DNA of 64,000 bases from Algiphilus sp. (GTDB lineage: Bacteria > Pseudomonadota > Gammaproteobacteria > Nevskiales > Nevskiaceae): assembly GCF_023145115.1 (NCBI RefSeq), contig NZ_JAGLEJ010000022.1, positions 20,648 through 84,647 on the forward strand, read 5' to 3'. The position numbers and the translations under genes are program-made. The notes under the pieces are model-generated. The model made no database searches. It had not been told where the DNA came from and saw only the letters and a list, made by a program, of their open reading frames with translations. The first letter of the stretch is position 1, and every line of letters starts with the position of its first letter. Positions 1 through 10,573 of this stretch are shown piece after piece.

Positions 1-470
1 CAGTACCGGTAGTCGTCGGCGGCATCCGCCGCTGCGGTGTCCCGGTTCTTGCCGATGTTGACCCCGACCACGAGACCTTCGGGCCGGCTCCGCAGACGGG
101 CCATGGCCGCGTCGATGCCACCGTTGTTGAAGCCGAGCCGGTTGATGACCGCGCCCTGCCGGACCGCGCGGAAGACGCGCGGCCGCGGATTGCCGCCCTG
201 CGCCCTCGGGGTGAGCGTGCCGACCTCGACGAATCCGAACCCGAGCCCGGCGAAGCCGCGCACCGCGAGCGCGTCCTTGTCGGCACCGGCGGCGAGCCCC
301 ACCCGATTGCCGAAGGACAACCCGAACAACGCGACCGGGTCCTCGACCCGCTCCCCGACCCATCCCGCCAGAGCGGGCGCCGCGGCCAGCGCGCGCACGG
401 TCAGCCAGTGCGCGCGCTCGGCGTCGAGCGCATAGAGCAGCGGTCGCGCCAGCGCGTAGGCGCCGCTCAT
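1..470 (-). CDS. pyrD: Dihydroorotate dehydrogenase (quinone), N-terminal part, cut by window edge
   Basis: Class 2 dihydroorotate dehydrogenase oxidises dihydroorotate to orotate in pyrimidine synthesis and passes electrons to quinone at the inner membrane. About 156 residues are visible, from ATG at 470 to the left window edge. They show the hydrophobic N-terminal membrane helix region typical of class 2, the FMN-barrel opening (GLAAGADKDALAV), the segment VEVGTLTPRAQ-GNPRPR, and NRLGFNNGG. This order matches the family. The start codon overlaps the stop of the upstream UbiB-like gene in an ATGA arrangement (467-470), so the two are probably translationally coupled. The C-terminal half, including the catalytic Ser region, lies outside the window. 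Confidence 0.93.
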   Translation of the reverse strand, partial: MSGAYALARPLLYALDAERAHWLTVRALAAAPALAGWVGERVEDPVALFGLSFGNRVGLAAGADKDALAVRGFAGLGFGFVEVGTLTPRAQGGNPRPRVFRAVRQGAVINRLGFNNGGIDAAMARLRSRPEGLVVGVNIGKNRDTAAADAADDYRY

Positions 471-2494
471 CGCCCGTGCTGTCCGTGCTTCGGCATCTCC
501 GCCGGCGCGGAGAGCGCCTCGGGCCGGTCGCGCGGCAGCACCTCGAGCGCCGCGGCGGGACGGGCGGCCGGCTGCAGCGCCAGCCGCCGCCGGAGGTCGC
601 GCACCTCGTTGCGCACGCGATCGCGCGAGTAGAGCAAAGGCAGGCGCAGCACGCTGCCCGCGAGGTCGCGGAGCATCCTGCGCCGCGGCACGCCCTCGTA
701 GAGTGATCCGAAGCTGCCCGCGGCAGCCATCAGCGCGCGGGAGAGATGGGTGTAGTCACCACGCACCACCAGCCCGAGATGCTGCGTGTTCGAGATCAGG
801 TGGAGGATCGCCTGCCCGCGCCGGTGCAGCGACGCCAGACCGCCGTGGCGCAGCTCCCGCACCAGATTGCGTGCGCCGAGCGGCTTGATGCCGCGCTTGG
901 CGAGCGTTTCCGCCAGCAGCGCCCGGATCTCGGCGCGACGCGCGGCGTTGGCCTCGGGCGCGGTGCTGATGCGGATGAGCGCGTCGGTGAGCAGGTCGAC
1001 GTCGGCCAGGCACGCGCCGGACACGTAGTCCCACACCGCATTCCACTTGCCCGTCAGCGGCACCGTGTTGCCCCAGTCGATGAGGTAGAGGGCGTTGTCG
1101 GAGCCGATCATGATGTTGCCGGGATGCAGATCCCCGTGCATTTCCTTGTACACCAGCGCGTGGTGCAGGATCGTGTAGAGCAGTCGCTGCGCCACCTGGG
1201 CGCGGAAGCGCTTGCGGGCCGATGGTGTCTGCCGGCGCAGCGCGCGCAGCAGGCTGTCGCCGTCCGACAGGAACTCCATCTCCAGGACCCGTCGCGATGC
1301 ACCGTACAGCGCAGGCACGCGCCACACCCCGGTATCCCGGGCGCGGGCATGGAAACGGATCTGGTTGCGCGCCTCGTCCTCGAAGTCGAGTTCCTGCAGG
1401 AAGCCGACCACGAACTCGTCGACCTGTTCCTGGAGCGCGCGCAGGAAGGGCGCCAGCTTCGAATGCGGCGCCCAGTACTGGCTCGACAGGATAGCCAGCC
1501 CGATCACCAGCTTGCCGATGGCGAACTCGCGGTCGATGTTGTGGCGGCCGACCTTCACGATGATCGGGCGCAGGACCTCCATCCCGTTCTCGACGAAGGG
1601 CTTCTTGGCCAGATAGACCGAGCCGATGGAGCCCGAACGCAGAGGCTTCTCGGCGTCGAACCCCATGTAGAGATCGGCGGGCAGCTTGCCGAAGCTCTCC
1701 AGGAAGGCCTCGTTGACCTCCTCCGGGGTCATCGGCGGTACATCCTCGTGGAAGACCGACAGTTCGCGCGCGATCTCCTCGGGCAGGAAATCGGCATTGG
1801 CCGCGGCGACCTGGGCCATCTTGATGAAGAAGGGCCCGAACTCGCGCACCATCGCGACCACGATCTGGGCCTGCTGGTGGAAATCCTTCGGATCGGCCTG
1901 GAAGAAGGGGCGCACCCAGCGCAGCGCCCGCAACTGGCGGCGCACGATGGCGATGTCCTCGCGCACCGTGGCGGCCCGGCGCAGCAGCTCCTGGATCTGC
2001 CACTGGTTGAAGCGCCGTCCCGCCTTCAGGATGTTGATGACCTCGGTGAGCAGCGGCTCGTAGGTGGTGATGACCAGCCGCACCATGTCGAGGGACATCT
2101 CGCCGAGTCCCTTGATCTCCTCGCTGGAGAACAGCTCCTCGAAGAACTGCCAGAACTCGTCGACCAGGGCCTGGGGCACCGGCACCGGGCTGCGCTGCAG
2201 CAGCTGGTCGACCACGAAGCGGATGAGATCCTCGGTGGACTGCTCGTCCGGGATCAGGCGGCGCGCGCGCAGGTGCTGCGTGATGCGCTCCACCGAGCGG
2301 GTCGCCGGGTGCGCATAGAGCCCCTCGAAGATGGTGTCGACCGCCGCCGACAGCTCGTCGCGCGTGACATCGTGCTCGTGCGCGAGCAGCCGCACCAGCG
2401 GCGAGAAGGAGCGCGAGAGCCGGTAGGTCTGGACGGTCAGCGATCCGAGCTCGCCGACGATGCCGACGCCGCGCCTGCGTTTCTCAGCACCCAT
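467..2494 (-). CDS. ABC1/UbiB-family protein kinase-like protein with altered motifs
   Basis: This 675-residue protein belongs to the ABC1/ADCK/UbiB atypical kinase-like family, whose members support ubiquinone synthesis or lipid processes. Visible family parts are the KxGQ-type segment FGPFFIKMAQ (219-228), a nucleotide loop SGSIGSVYLA (287-296), the catalytic loop HGDLHPGN (453-460) and the metal-binding LIDWGN (471-476). The N-terminal ~190 residues are an unassigned helical extension. KMAQ replaces the usual KxGQ, the nucleotide loop lacks the alanine-rich AAAS sequence, and DWG replaces DFG. It is not a standard UbiB: it is longer, and no ubiE or ubiJ is adjacent. It ends in an ATGA overlap with pyrD. 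The substrate is unknown. Confidence 0.8.
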   Translation of the reverse strand: MGAEKRRRGVGIVGELGSLTVQTYRLSRSFSPLVRLLAHEHDVTRDELSAAVDTIFEGLYAHPATRSVERITQHLRARRLIPDEQSTEDLIRFVVDQLLQRSPVPVPQALVDEFWQFFEELFSSEEIKGLGEMSLDMVRLVITTYEPLLTEVINILKAGRRFNQWQIQELLRRAATVREDIAIVRRQLRALRWVRPFFQADPKDFHQQAQIVVAMVREFGPFFIKMAQVAAANADFLPEEIARELSVFHEDVPPMTPEEVNEAFLESFGKLPADLYMGFDAEKPLRSGSIGSVYLAKKPFVENGMEVLRPIIVKVGRHNIDREFAIGKLVIGLAILSSQYWAPHSKLAPFLRALQEQVDEFVVGFLQELDFEDEARNQIRFHARARDTGVWRVPALYGASRRVLEMEFLSDGDSLLRALRRQTPSARKRFRAQVAQRLLYTILHHALVYKEMHGDLHPGNIMIGSDNALYLIDWGNTVPLTGKWNAVWDYVSGACLADVDLLTDALIRISTAPEANAARRAEIRALLAETLAKRGIKPLGARNLVRELRHGGLASLHRRGQAILHLISNTQHLGLVVRGDYTHLSRALMAAAGSFGSLYEGVPRRRMLRDLAGSVLRLPLLYSRDRVRNEVRDLRRRLALQPAARPAAALEVLPRDRPEALSAPAEMPKHGQHGR

Positions 2495-2504
2495 GGCGAT
2501 GCGC

Positions 2505-3158
2505 TCAGCCCGATTCCGGCGTACGCATGAGATGACCGAGCCGCCCGGCCTTCGTGGTCAGGTAGCTCTCGTTGTGCGGGTTGCGGCCGCACTCGATGGG
2601 CACGCGCTCCACCACTTCGATGCCGGCATCGTTCAGCGCCTTGATCTTGCGCGGGTTGTTGGTCATGAGGCGGACCCGGGCCATGCCCAGGTCGGCGAGT
2701 ATGGCGAGTGCGATGTCGTAGTTGCGCGCATCCGCCGGAAAGCCGAGCCGGACATTGGCCTCCACCGTGTCGTGACCCTGATCCTGCAGCGCATAGGCGC
2801 GGATCTTGTTGGCGAGGCCGATGCCGCGGCCTTCCTGGCGCAGGTAGAGCAGCGCCCCGCGGCCCTCGACGGCGATCCGCTGGAGCGCGTGCTCGAGCTG
2901 GAAGCCGCAGTCGCAGCGCAGCGAGAACAGCGCATCCCCGGTCAGGCACTCGGAATGGATGCGCAGCAGCGGCGCCGGCTCCCGGCACTCGGCAACGTCG
3001 CCCAGCGTGATCGCGAGATGCTCCTTGTCGTCGTCGTCGGTGTAGACCGACAGGGTGAAGGTCGCGAACGGCGTGGGCAGCTCGGCGCGCGCCTGGGCGC
3101 GGTACGGCGCCCGGGGCGGATCGATCTCGCTGGCGTGGTGGTCGCTCAATGGCGGCAT
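2505..3158 (-). CDS. ribA: GTP cyclohydrolase II
   Basis: RibA opens the imidazole ring of GTP and releases formate and pyrophosphate, giving the first pyrimidine intermediate of riboflavin synthesis. The 217-residue protein is the stand-alone form without a fused DHBP synthase. It shows RIHSECLTGD (66-75), zinc ligands Cys71, Cys82 and Cys84 (RCDCGFQ), the QEGRGIGL loop (108-115) and the MTNNPRKI motif near the C-terminus. The length is normal for the single-domain enzyme. It lies 10 bases upstream of the UbiB-like gene and could be co-transcribed with it and pyrD. No FMN riboswitch is visible in the 127 bases upstream. Confidence 0.95.
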   Translation of the reverse strand: MPPLSDHHASEIDPPRAPYRAQARAELPTPFATFTLSVYTDDDDKEHLAITLGDVAECREPAPLLRIHSECLTGDALFSLRCDCGFQLEHALQRIAVEGRGALLYLRQEGRGIGLANKIRAYALQDQGHDTVEANVRLGFPADARNYDIALAILADLGMARVRLMTNNPRKIKALNDAGIEVVERVPIECGRNPHNESYLTTKAGRLGHLMRTPESG

Positions 3159-3285
3159 CGCGTTGGTGGAAGAGGCTTGACCCGGCGCCAGCAGCGCCGG
3201 CCATGCGCGTTATTATCGCTGCTCAGCGTACGGGTTGCTTGCCGCCCGTCGCACCCGCGTCCGGAATCACACAGGAGGGAGGAGC

Positions 3286-3480
3286 ATGGGGAACACAATC
3301 GTACGCTCGGTCGTGGTGGTCGCCGCCATCGGGGTCGGTGCCATCGGCGTCCACTACGGACTGACGATTGCGCTGTCCGAGGACGGCACCAGCGATACCG
3401 GCCCCAGCCACGAGGAGCGGCTCGACCGCATCTTCTCGGAACCGGGGACACCGCCCGGGGGCTCCGTCTCGTCGCGCTAG
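3286..3480 (+). CDS. Small single-span membrane protein, unknown function
   Basis: A 64-residue protein starting at ATG 3286, immediately after a strong Shine-Dalgarno sequence (AGGAGGGAGG, 3273-3282). Residues 5-29 form one hydrophobic membrane helix (VRSVVVVAAIGVGAIGVHYG). The rest is a polar tail with the segment HEERLDRIF. I do not recognise a family. The strong ribosome site and the 5-base gap to the next gene suggest it is really translated, possibly with the phosphotransferase-fold gene. Upstream, a perfect 7-bp hairpin lies at 3182-3200. Confidence 0.6.
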   Translation: MGNTIVRSVVVVAAIGVGAIGVHYGLTIALSEDGTSDTGPSHEERLDRIFSEPGTPPGGSVSSR

Positions 3481-3485
3481 CCGCC

Positions 3486-4571
3486 ATGCCGGCCGACACG
3501 GGAGGAGACAGCCGCCACCTCGTCGACCAGCCGCAGGCCGTGCGGGAAGAGGACACCCTCGACCTCGACGCACTGCTGCCGTGGCTGCGTGACCACGTCG
3601 ACCATCTGCCCGATACGCCCCCGAGGGTGGCGCAGTATCCCGGTGGCGCCAGCAACATCACCTATGCCCTCGACTTCGGCGAGCGGACGCTGATCCTGCG
3701 GCGCCCGCCCTTCGGGACGCGTCCCAGGTCCGGCCACGACATGGGACGCGAGTTCCGGGTCATGTCCGGGCTGCACGGGCACTACCCGGTCCCGCGGCCG
3801 CTGGCGCAGTGCGAGGACGAGACGGTGCTCGGCGCGCCCTTCTACGTCATGGAGAAGCTCGAAGGCATCATCCTGCGCCGCGATCTTCCGGCCGGCATGC
3901 ACCTCGATGCCGGCGCCGCCGCCGGCCTCTGCGAGCGCTTCTGGCAAGCGCTGATCGACCTCCACCGGCTGTCCCCGGCCGACACCGGCCTGGCGGATCT
4001 GGGACGCCCCCAGGGCTATGTGGCGCGGCAGATCGCCGGCTGGAACGAGCGCTACCGCCGCGCGCGGACCGAGGATGCGCCGGAGGCCGATGACGTGATG
4101 AGCTGGCTGGACGCGCACCAGCGCGCCGAGGATGGCCGCGCCAGCCTGATCCACAACGACTACCGCTTCGACAACGTCGTGCTCTCCCCGGACGACGAGC
4201 TGCGCATCATCGGCGTGCTCGACTGGGAGATGTGCACCATCGGCGATCCCCTCCTCGACCTGGGCTGCTCGCTGGCGTACTGGATCGAGGCCGGCGACGA
4301 TCCGGCGCTGGAAGCCATCCGCATGCAGCCCTCCAATCTCCCCGGGATGATGCGCCGGGACGACATCCTCGCCTTCTACGAGCGTCAGACCGGCATCGCG
4401 GTGCCCCACCCCGAGTTCTATATCGCCTTCGGCCTGTTCCGGCTGGCGGTCATCGCCCAGCAGATCTACTACCGCTACGCGGTGGGTCAGACCACCAACA
4501 CGCGCTATCGCGACTTCGGCGGCATGGTCCATGTCCTCGTCGCACGCGCGCGGCACGTCGCCGGCATCTGA
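3486..4571 (+). CDS. Phosphotransferase-fold kinase (APH family, ACAD10/11-like)
   Basis: A 361-residue protein with the aminoglycoside-phosphotransferase/choline-kinase fold. It has a glycine loop GGASNITYAL (53-62), the catalytic loop HNDYRFDN (223-230) and the metal site LDWEMCTIGDPLLDLG (245-260). The IGDPLLDLG ending is typical of the subgroup fused to, or neighbouring, acyl-CoA dehydrogenases (ACAD10/11), whose substrates are hydroxyacyl compounds, not drugs. The start at ATG 3486 follows the small peptide by 5 bases; the frame remains open far upstream, but that part has no family similarity. It heads a run with a carrier, an SDR and a GH13 enzyme. The substrate cannot be named. Confidence 0.85.
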   Translation: MPADTGGDSRHLVDQPQAVREEDTLDLDALLPWLRDHVDHLPDTPPRVAQYPGGASNITYALDFGERTLILRRPPFGTRPRSGHDMGREFRVMSGLHGHYPVPRPLAQCEDETVLGAPFYVMEKLEGIILRRDLPAGMHLDAGAAAGLCERFWQALIDLHRLSPADTGLADLGRPQGYVARQIAGWNERYRRARTEDAPEADDVMSWLDAHQRAEDGRASLIHNDYRFDNVVLSPDDELRIIGVLDWEMCTIGDPLLDLGCSLAYWIEAGDDPALEAIRMQPSNLPGMMRRDDILAFYERQTGIAVPHPEFYIAFGLFRLAVIAQQIYYRYAVGQTTNTRYRDFGGMVHVLVARARHVAGI

Positions 4572-4599
4572 CCGCCCCCCTGCCCCCAACGGACACTAC

Positions 4600-5496
4600 G
4601 TGGAAAGCTCAATCCTGATCGATGTCGGCCTCCCGCTGGCCCTGTTCATCATCATGACCGGCATCGGTCTCACACTGCGGCGGCGGGATTTCCACGACAT
4701 CGTGGTCTACCCGCGCGCGACCGCCTTCGGCACGGCGACGCAGGTGGTGCTGATGCCGCTCATCGCCATCGTGATCGCGTGGGTGCTGCCCATGGATCCG
4801 GCGCTGGCGGTGGGCCTGGTGGTCATCGCCGCCTGCCCCGGCGGGACGACCTCCAACATCTTCACCTTCTTCGCGCGCGGCAACGTGGCGCTCTCCATCA
4901 CCCTGACCGTGACCGCCAGCCTGATCACGGTGCTGAGTCTCCCGCTGATCATCAATCTCGCCCTCGGGCTGTTCCCGCTGCGCCCGGACCTCGCGGAGGC
5001 GGCCGCCGAGTTGCGACTCCCCTTCCTGCGCACGATCGGGACGCTGGGTGCCATCGTCATCCTGCCGGTGGCCATCGGCATGGCACTGCGCGCCTGGCGG
5101 CCCTCGCTGGCGGCGCGCGCAGAGCGCGCGGTGGGGGTATTCGGCCTCGTCGTGCTCGCCGTGCTGATCGCGCTGATCGTCGCGCAGCTCGGCGCCGATG
5201 CGGTTCCCATGTTCCGCGACGCCGGCATCGCGGTAGCCGTGCTCAACATTGCCGGCATCGCGCTGGGCCTGTTCGGCGGCGCCCTGGCCGGCCTCGCGCC
5301 GCGCGACGCGCTGACCTGCGCGATGGAGCTGGGCATCAAGAACGGAACGCTGGGTCTGCTCATCACCCTCACCCTGCTGCATTCGCCGGCGATGTCGGTG
5401 CCGTCCGCGGTCTACGGGGTGCTGATGTTCGGCTTTGGTACGGTGCTGATCGTGATCGGCCGGCGGCGCCTGCCCGCACCGGCCGCCTCGATCTGA
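4600..5496 (+). CDS. Bile acid:sodium symporter (BASS) family carrier
   Basis: A ~298-residue integral inner-membrane protein with about nine to ten hydrophobic segments. Two family marks are clear: CPGGTTSN in the first half and MELGIKNGTLG in the second half, corresponding to the two crossed sodium-binding helices of BASS carriers (the usual form is E-x-G-x-Q-N; Lys replaces Gln here). Bacterial members move organic acids such as pantoate or 2-keto acids, so bile acid transport is not implied. I chose GTG at 4600. An ATG at 4531 would overlap the preceding gene by 41 bases and add a non-conserved polar stretch. The SDR gene follows 45 bases later. Confidence 0.85.
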   Translation: MESSILIDVGLPLALFIIMTGIGLTLRRRDFHDIVVYPRATAFGTATQVVLMPLIAIVIAWVLPMDPALAVGLVVIAACPGGTTSNIFTFFARGNVALSITLTVTASLITVLSLPLIINLALGLFPLRPDLAEAAAELRLPFLRTIGTLGAIVILPVAIGMALRAWRPSLAARAERAVGVFGLVVLAVLIALIVAQLGADAVPMFRDAGIAVAVLNIAGIALGLFGGALAGLAPRDALTCAMELGIKNGTLGLLITLTLLHSPAMSVPSAVYGVLMFGFGTVLIVIGRRRLPAPAASI

Positions 5497-5541
5497 CCCA
5501 TTCCGCCCCGCCGGCCGGGCGCGGCACGACAGGAGACCGCC

Positions 5542-6303
5542 ATGCACAGACTCTTCGACCTCAGCGATCGCGTCGCCCTGGTGACGGGCGCCTCGCGCGG
5601 CATCGGCGAGGCCACCGCCCGCCTGCTCGCCGAGCACAGCGCCCACGTGATCATCTCCAGCCGCAAGCAGGAAGCCTGCGAGGCGGTCGCGGAGTCGATC
5701 CGCGCCGACGGCGGCAAGGCAACGGCCATCGCCGCCCACCAGGGCACCCCCGAGGCGCTCGAGGCGCTGGTCGCGCAGGCGGAGCGCGAGGCCGGACCGA
5801 TCCGGATCCTGGTCAACAACGCCGCGACCAACCCCTACTTCGGCCACATTGCCGACACCGACCTCAACATGGTCGACAAGACCCTGCAGGTGAACATCCG
5901 CGGCTACTTCGACCTGTCGTCGCGCGTGGCGCACCGCATGCGGCAGCACGGCGGCGGCGCGATCGTGAACATCGCCAGCATCAACGGCGTGCGACCGGCG
6001 GTGGATCAGGGCATCTATTCGATCACCAAGGCCGCCGTGATCAACATGACGCAGGCCTTCGCCAAGGAATGCGCCGACTGGGGCATCCGCTGCAACTGCG
6101 TGCTGCCCGGGCTCACCGAGACCAAGTTCGCCAGCGCCCTCACCGGCGACGAGGAGCAGCTGGAACGATTCCTGCGTTACATCCCGATGAAGCGCACGGC
6201 GCAGCCCGAAGAAATCGCGCCCGCCGTGCTCTACCTCGCGTCCGACGCGGCCAGCTACGTCACCGGCACATCCCTGACCGTCGACGGCGGCTACCTCGCC
6301 TGA
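5542..6303 (+). CDS. Short-chain dehydrogenase/reductase (classical SDR)
   Basis: A 253-residue NAD(P)-dependent oxidoreductase of classical SDR length. It shows the cofactor loop TGASRGIG near residue 15, the NNAATN motif, catalytic Ser in NIASINGV, YSITKAA with catalytic Tyr and Lys, and the C-terminal VTGTSLTVDGGY. FabG-like and dehydrogenase/reductase family member 4-like proteins have this form, and the sequence does not decide the substrate. A Shine-Dalgarno AGGAGA sits upstream of ATG 5542. It lies between the BASS carrier and the GH13 gene on the same strand, with short gaps. Confidence 0.9.
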   Translation: MHRLFDLSDRVALVTGASRGIGEATARLLAEHSAHVIISSRKQEACEAVAESIRADGGKATAIAAHQGTPEALEALVAQAEREAGPIRILVNNAATNPYFGHIADTDLNMVDKTLQVNIRGYFDLSSRVAHRMRQHGGGAIVNIASINGVRPAVDQGIYSITKAAVINMTQAFAKECADWGIRCNCVLPGLTETKFASALTGDEEQLERFLRYIPMKRTAQPEEIAPAVLYLASDAASYVTGTSLTVDGGYLA

Positions 6304-6336
6304 CGCACCCATCCGTCCAGTCATACACCCGCTCGC

Positions 6337-7779
6337 ATGATCCTTCGCAACCAGCCTCAGCTCATCGCCTACCCCGACCGCATGGGCGACAACATCGCCG
6401 ACCTGCACGGGGTGCTGACGAAGCACTTCTCGCGCTGTTTCGGCGGCGTCCATCTGCTGCCGCCGTTTCCGTCCAACGCCGACGGCGGCTTCTCGCCGCT
6501 GACGCATCGCGAGATCGACGCGCGCTACGGCGACTGGGACGACTTCGAGGCGATGGCGGCGGAGTACGACATGTGCCTCGACCTGGTGCTCAACCACATC
6601 GCCGACGAGTCACCGGAGTTCCAGGACTACCTTGCCAAGGGCAAGGACAGCCGCTACGCAGAACTGTTCGTCGATGTCGACGCGCTCGGGGAGATCACGC
6701 CCGACGACCTGGCCAAGATCCATATCCGGAAGGAGAAGGAGCCCTTCCGCGAGGTGGTGCTGGCCGACGGCAGCAAGCGCCGCGTCTGGTGCACCTTCAC
6801 CGAGAAGCAGGTGGACCTCAACTACGACGCCGAGGTCACCTACGACTTCATGGAGGAGAACCTCCGCGTCATGACCGGGCACGGCGTCAAGCTGTTCCGG
6901 CTCGACGCCTTCGGCTACACCACCAAGAAGATCGGCACCAGCTGCTTCCTGGTGGAGCCGGATGTCTACGACATCCTGGGCTGGTTCCACCGCGCCGCCA
7001 ACTCGATGGGCGCCGAGGTCCTGCCAGAAGTGCACGACCACTCCAGCTACCAGTTCGCCATCGGCATGCGCGGCATGCGGCCCTACGGCTTCGCGCTGCC
7101 GCCGTTGCTGCTGTACTCGCTGCTCGACGCCAACAGCGTCTATCTCAAGAACTGGCTGCGCGTCTGCCCGCGCAACCAGATCACGGTGCTCGACACTCAC
7201 GACGGCATCTGCATTCCCGATGTCGAGGGCATCCTGCCGGCCGAGCAGATCCAGGCCGTCATCGACAACGTGTCGCAGCGCAGCGCCGACCCCATCCTGC
7301 GCCGGTCGGCGGCCAACGTGCACAGCGTGGGCGCGATCTACCAGCTCACCTGCACCTTCTACGACGCCCTCAAGCAGAACGACGACGCCTACATCGCGGC
7401 GCGCGCCATCCAGCTCTTCGCACCCGGCATTCCGCAGGTCTACTACGTGGGCCTGCTCGCCGGCACCAACGACGACGAACTCATGGACCGCACCGGCGAG
7501 CTGCGCGACATCAATCGCGGCTACTTCTCGCTCGACGATGTCGATGCCTGCGTCGAGAAGCCGGTCGTGCGGCGTCTCATGCAGCTGCTCGAATTCCGCA
7601 AGTCGCATCCCGCCTTCCGCGGCAAGTTCGACCTGGTGTACTCCAACGATTCCAGCGTCTGCATGCAGTGGAAGAACGGCGACGCCAAGGCCGTCCTGTT
7701 CGTGGATCTCAACTTCAAGAAGACCACCATCCGCTATCGCGACGAGCGCACGGGCCGCATGATCTCGCGCGTCTGCTGA
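6337..7779 (+). CDS. GH13 subfamily 18 glycoside phosphorylase (sucrose phosphorylase-like)
   Basis: This 480-residue enzyme aligns over its full length with sucrose phosphorylases. It has QLIAYPDRMGD at the start, LVLNHIADES, the nucleophile Asp190 in FRLDAFGY, acid/base Glu231 in LPEVHDH, and the stabilising Asp289 in DTHDG, followed by QVYYVGLLAG and DINRGYFS. Known GH13_18 activities are phosphorolysis of sucrose, sucrose 6'-phosphate, glucosylglycerate and glucosylglycerol, all yielding glucose 1-phosphate in the cytoplasm. There is no sucrose transporter, regulator or synthase nearby. In a halotolerant bacterium a compatible-solute substrate is as likely as sucrose; that is inference. 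No signal peptide is visible. Confidence 0.9.
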   Translation: MILRNQPQLIAYPDRMGDNIADLHGVLTKHFSRCFGGVHLLPPFPSNADGGFSPLTHREIDARYGDWDDFEAMAAEYDMCLDLVLNHIADESPEFQDYLAKGKDSRYAELFVDVDALGEITPDDLAKIHIRKEKEPFREVVLADGSKRRVWCTFTEKQVDLNYDAEVTYDFMEENLRVMTGHGVKLFRLDAFGYTTKKIGTSCFLVEPDVYDILGWFHRAANSMGAEVLPEVHDHSSYQFAIGMRGMRPYGFALPPLLLYSLLDANSVYLKNWLRVCPRNQITVLDTHDGICIPDVEGILPAEQIQAVIDNVSQRSADPILRRSAANVHSVGAIYQLTCTFYDALKQNDDAYIAARAIQLFAPGIPQVYYVGLLAGTNDDELMDRTGELRDINRGYFSLDDVDACVEKPVVRRLMQLLEFRKSHPAFRGKFDLVYSNDSSVCMQWKNGDAKAVLFVDLNFKKTTIRYRDERTGRMISRVC

Positions 7780-7857
7780 CGCACGTCATGGCGCTGTCAC
7801 GAAAGTGCAGCGCATGCTCGCGATCCTTGAGCCTTTCAGCTTCAGAGTGAACCGGCG

Positions 7858-9494
<1,637 letters not shown>

Positions 9495-9498
<4 letters not shown>

Positions 9499-10433
9499 AA
9501 CAGCGGATCGGGCCCCAGCGGCACCACCCCGGTGGGATTGATGGTGCCGTGGCTAACGTAGTAGTGCTGCTTGCACTGCTCGATGTCGACGGTATCGGCC
9601 ACGCCGGGAACGGCCAGCAGCGCGCGCAGGTAGCGCGAGAGCGCCGGATAGTCGCGGATGCGTCGCTTGTTGCACTTGAAATGGCCGTGGTAGACGGCGT
9701 CGAAGCGCACCAGGGTGGTGAACAGGCGCCAGTCCGCTTCGGTCAGGCGGTCGCCGCACAGCCAGCGCTGGCCGTCGAGCCGCTTCTCCAGCTCGTCCAG
9801 GGTCGCGAACAGGGCGTGGAAGGGCGCCTCGTACGCCGCCTGCGTGGTCGCGAAGCCGCAGCGATACACGCCGTTGTTGACGGTGTCGTAGACCTGCGCG
9901 TTGACTGCGTCGATCGCGTCCCGCAGCTCGGCCGGACAGTAGTCGTCGGTGTTCCCGGTGATGCCGTCGAAGGCCGAGTTGAACATGCGGATGATCTCCG
10001 CCGATTCGTTCGAGACGATGGTTTCGCGCTGCCGGTCCCACAGCACCGGCACGGTCACGCGGCCGGTGTAGTCCGCCTTGACGTGCGTATAGAGCTGATG
10101 GTGGAAACGGTAGCCGTGCAGCGGCTCCGACTCGGGCTTGTACTCCCAGCCGTTCTCCAGCATGTGCGGGTGCACGACCGACACGCCGACGTGCGGCGTC
10201 AGGCCCTTGATCGCGCGAAACACCAGCGTGCGGTGCGCCCACGGGCAGGCCATCGACACGTAGAGATGGTAGCGGCCCGACTCGGCCGCGAAGCCGCCCT
10301 CGCCGCTCGGCCCCGGGCTGCCGTCCGCGGTCACCCAGTTGCGGAAGCCGGCGTCCTCGCGCCGGAAGGCGCCGCCCGTGCTGGAGGTGTCGTACCACTC
10401 GTCGCGCCATACGCCTTCGACCAGCCTGCCCAT
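9495..10433 (-). CDS. Glutathionyl-hydroquinone reductase (Xi-class GST)
   Basis: A 312-residue Xi-class glutathione transferase of the YqjG/PcpF type, which reduces glutathionyl-hydroquinones using glutathione in the cytoplasm. It shows the catalytic CPWAHR motif (Cys63), VSVVHPHM, GWEYKPESEPLHG, TVPVLWDRQRETIVSNESAEIIRM and RFDAVYHGHFKCN, all typical of the family. I chose ATG 10433 because AAGGAG lies 6 bases upstream; the frame is open nine codons further. Its TAG stop and that of the opposing lipoprotein gene share the palindrome CTAG at 9495-9498, so the genes converge with no spacer. Confidence 0.93.
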
Positions 10434-10573
10434 CGCTACTCCTTGTTCGTTCCCAGCCAATGCGGCGCCTGACGCCGGGGGTCACCTTACCGCCGGCATC
10501 GGTGCCACGCCGTACGTCCAGCCTCCGCCGAAGGACGGCACCCATGCAATGAGCGCGAGCACCCCCGGTTGGC

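Noticed and set aside
3159..3285. FMN riboswitch upstream of ribA
   Set aside because: The conserved RFN-element sequence boxes were not found; only a simple 7-bp hairpin (3182-3200) is present.
2460..3485. Upstream extension of the phosphotransferase-fold gene to 2460
   Set aside because: The frame is open only because of high GC. It lies opposite ribA and carries no family similarity; ATG 3486 matches the family start.
4779..7850. Plus-strand open frame of about 1023 codons across the BASS, SDR and GH13 genes
   Set aside because: It is a shifted frame over three well-supported genes, with Arg/Ala-rich composition and no domain.
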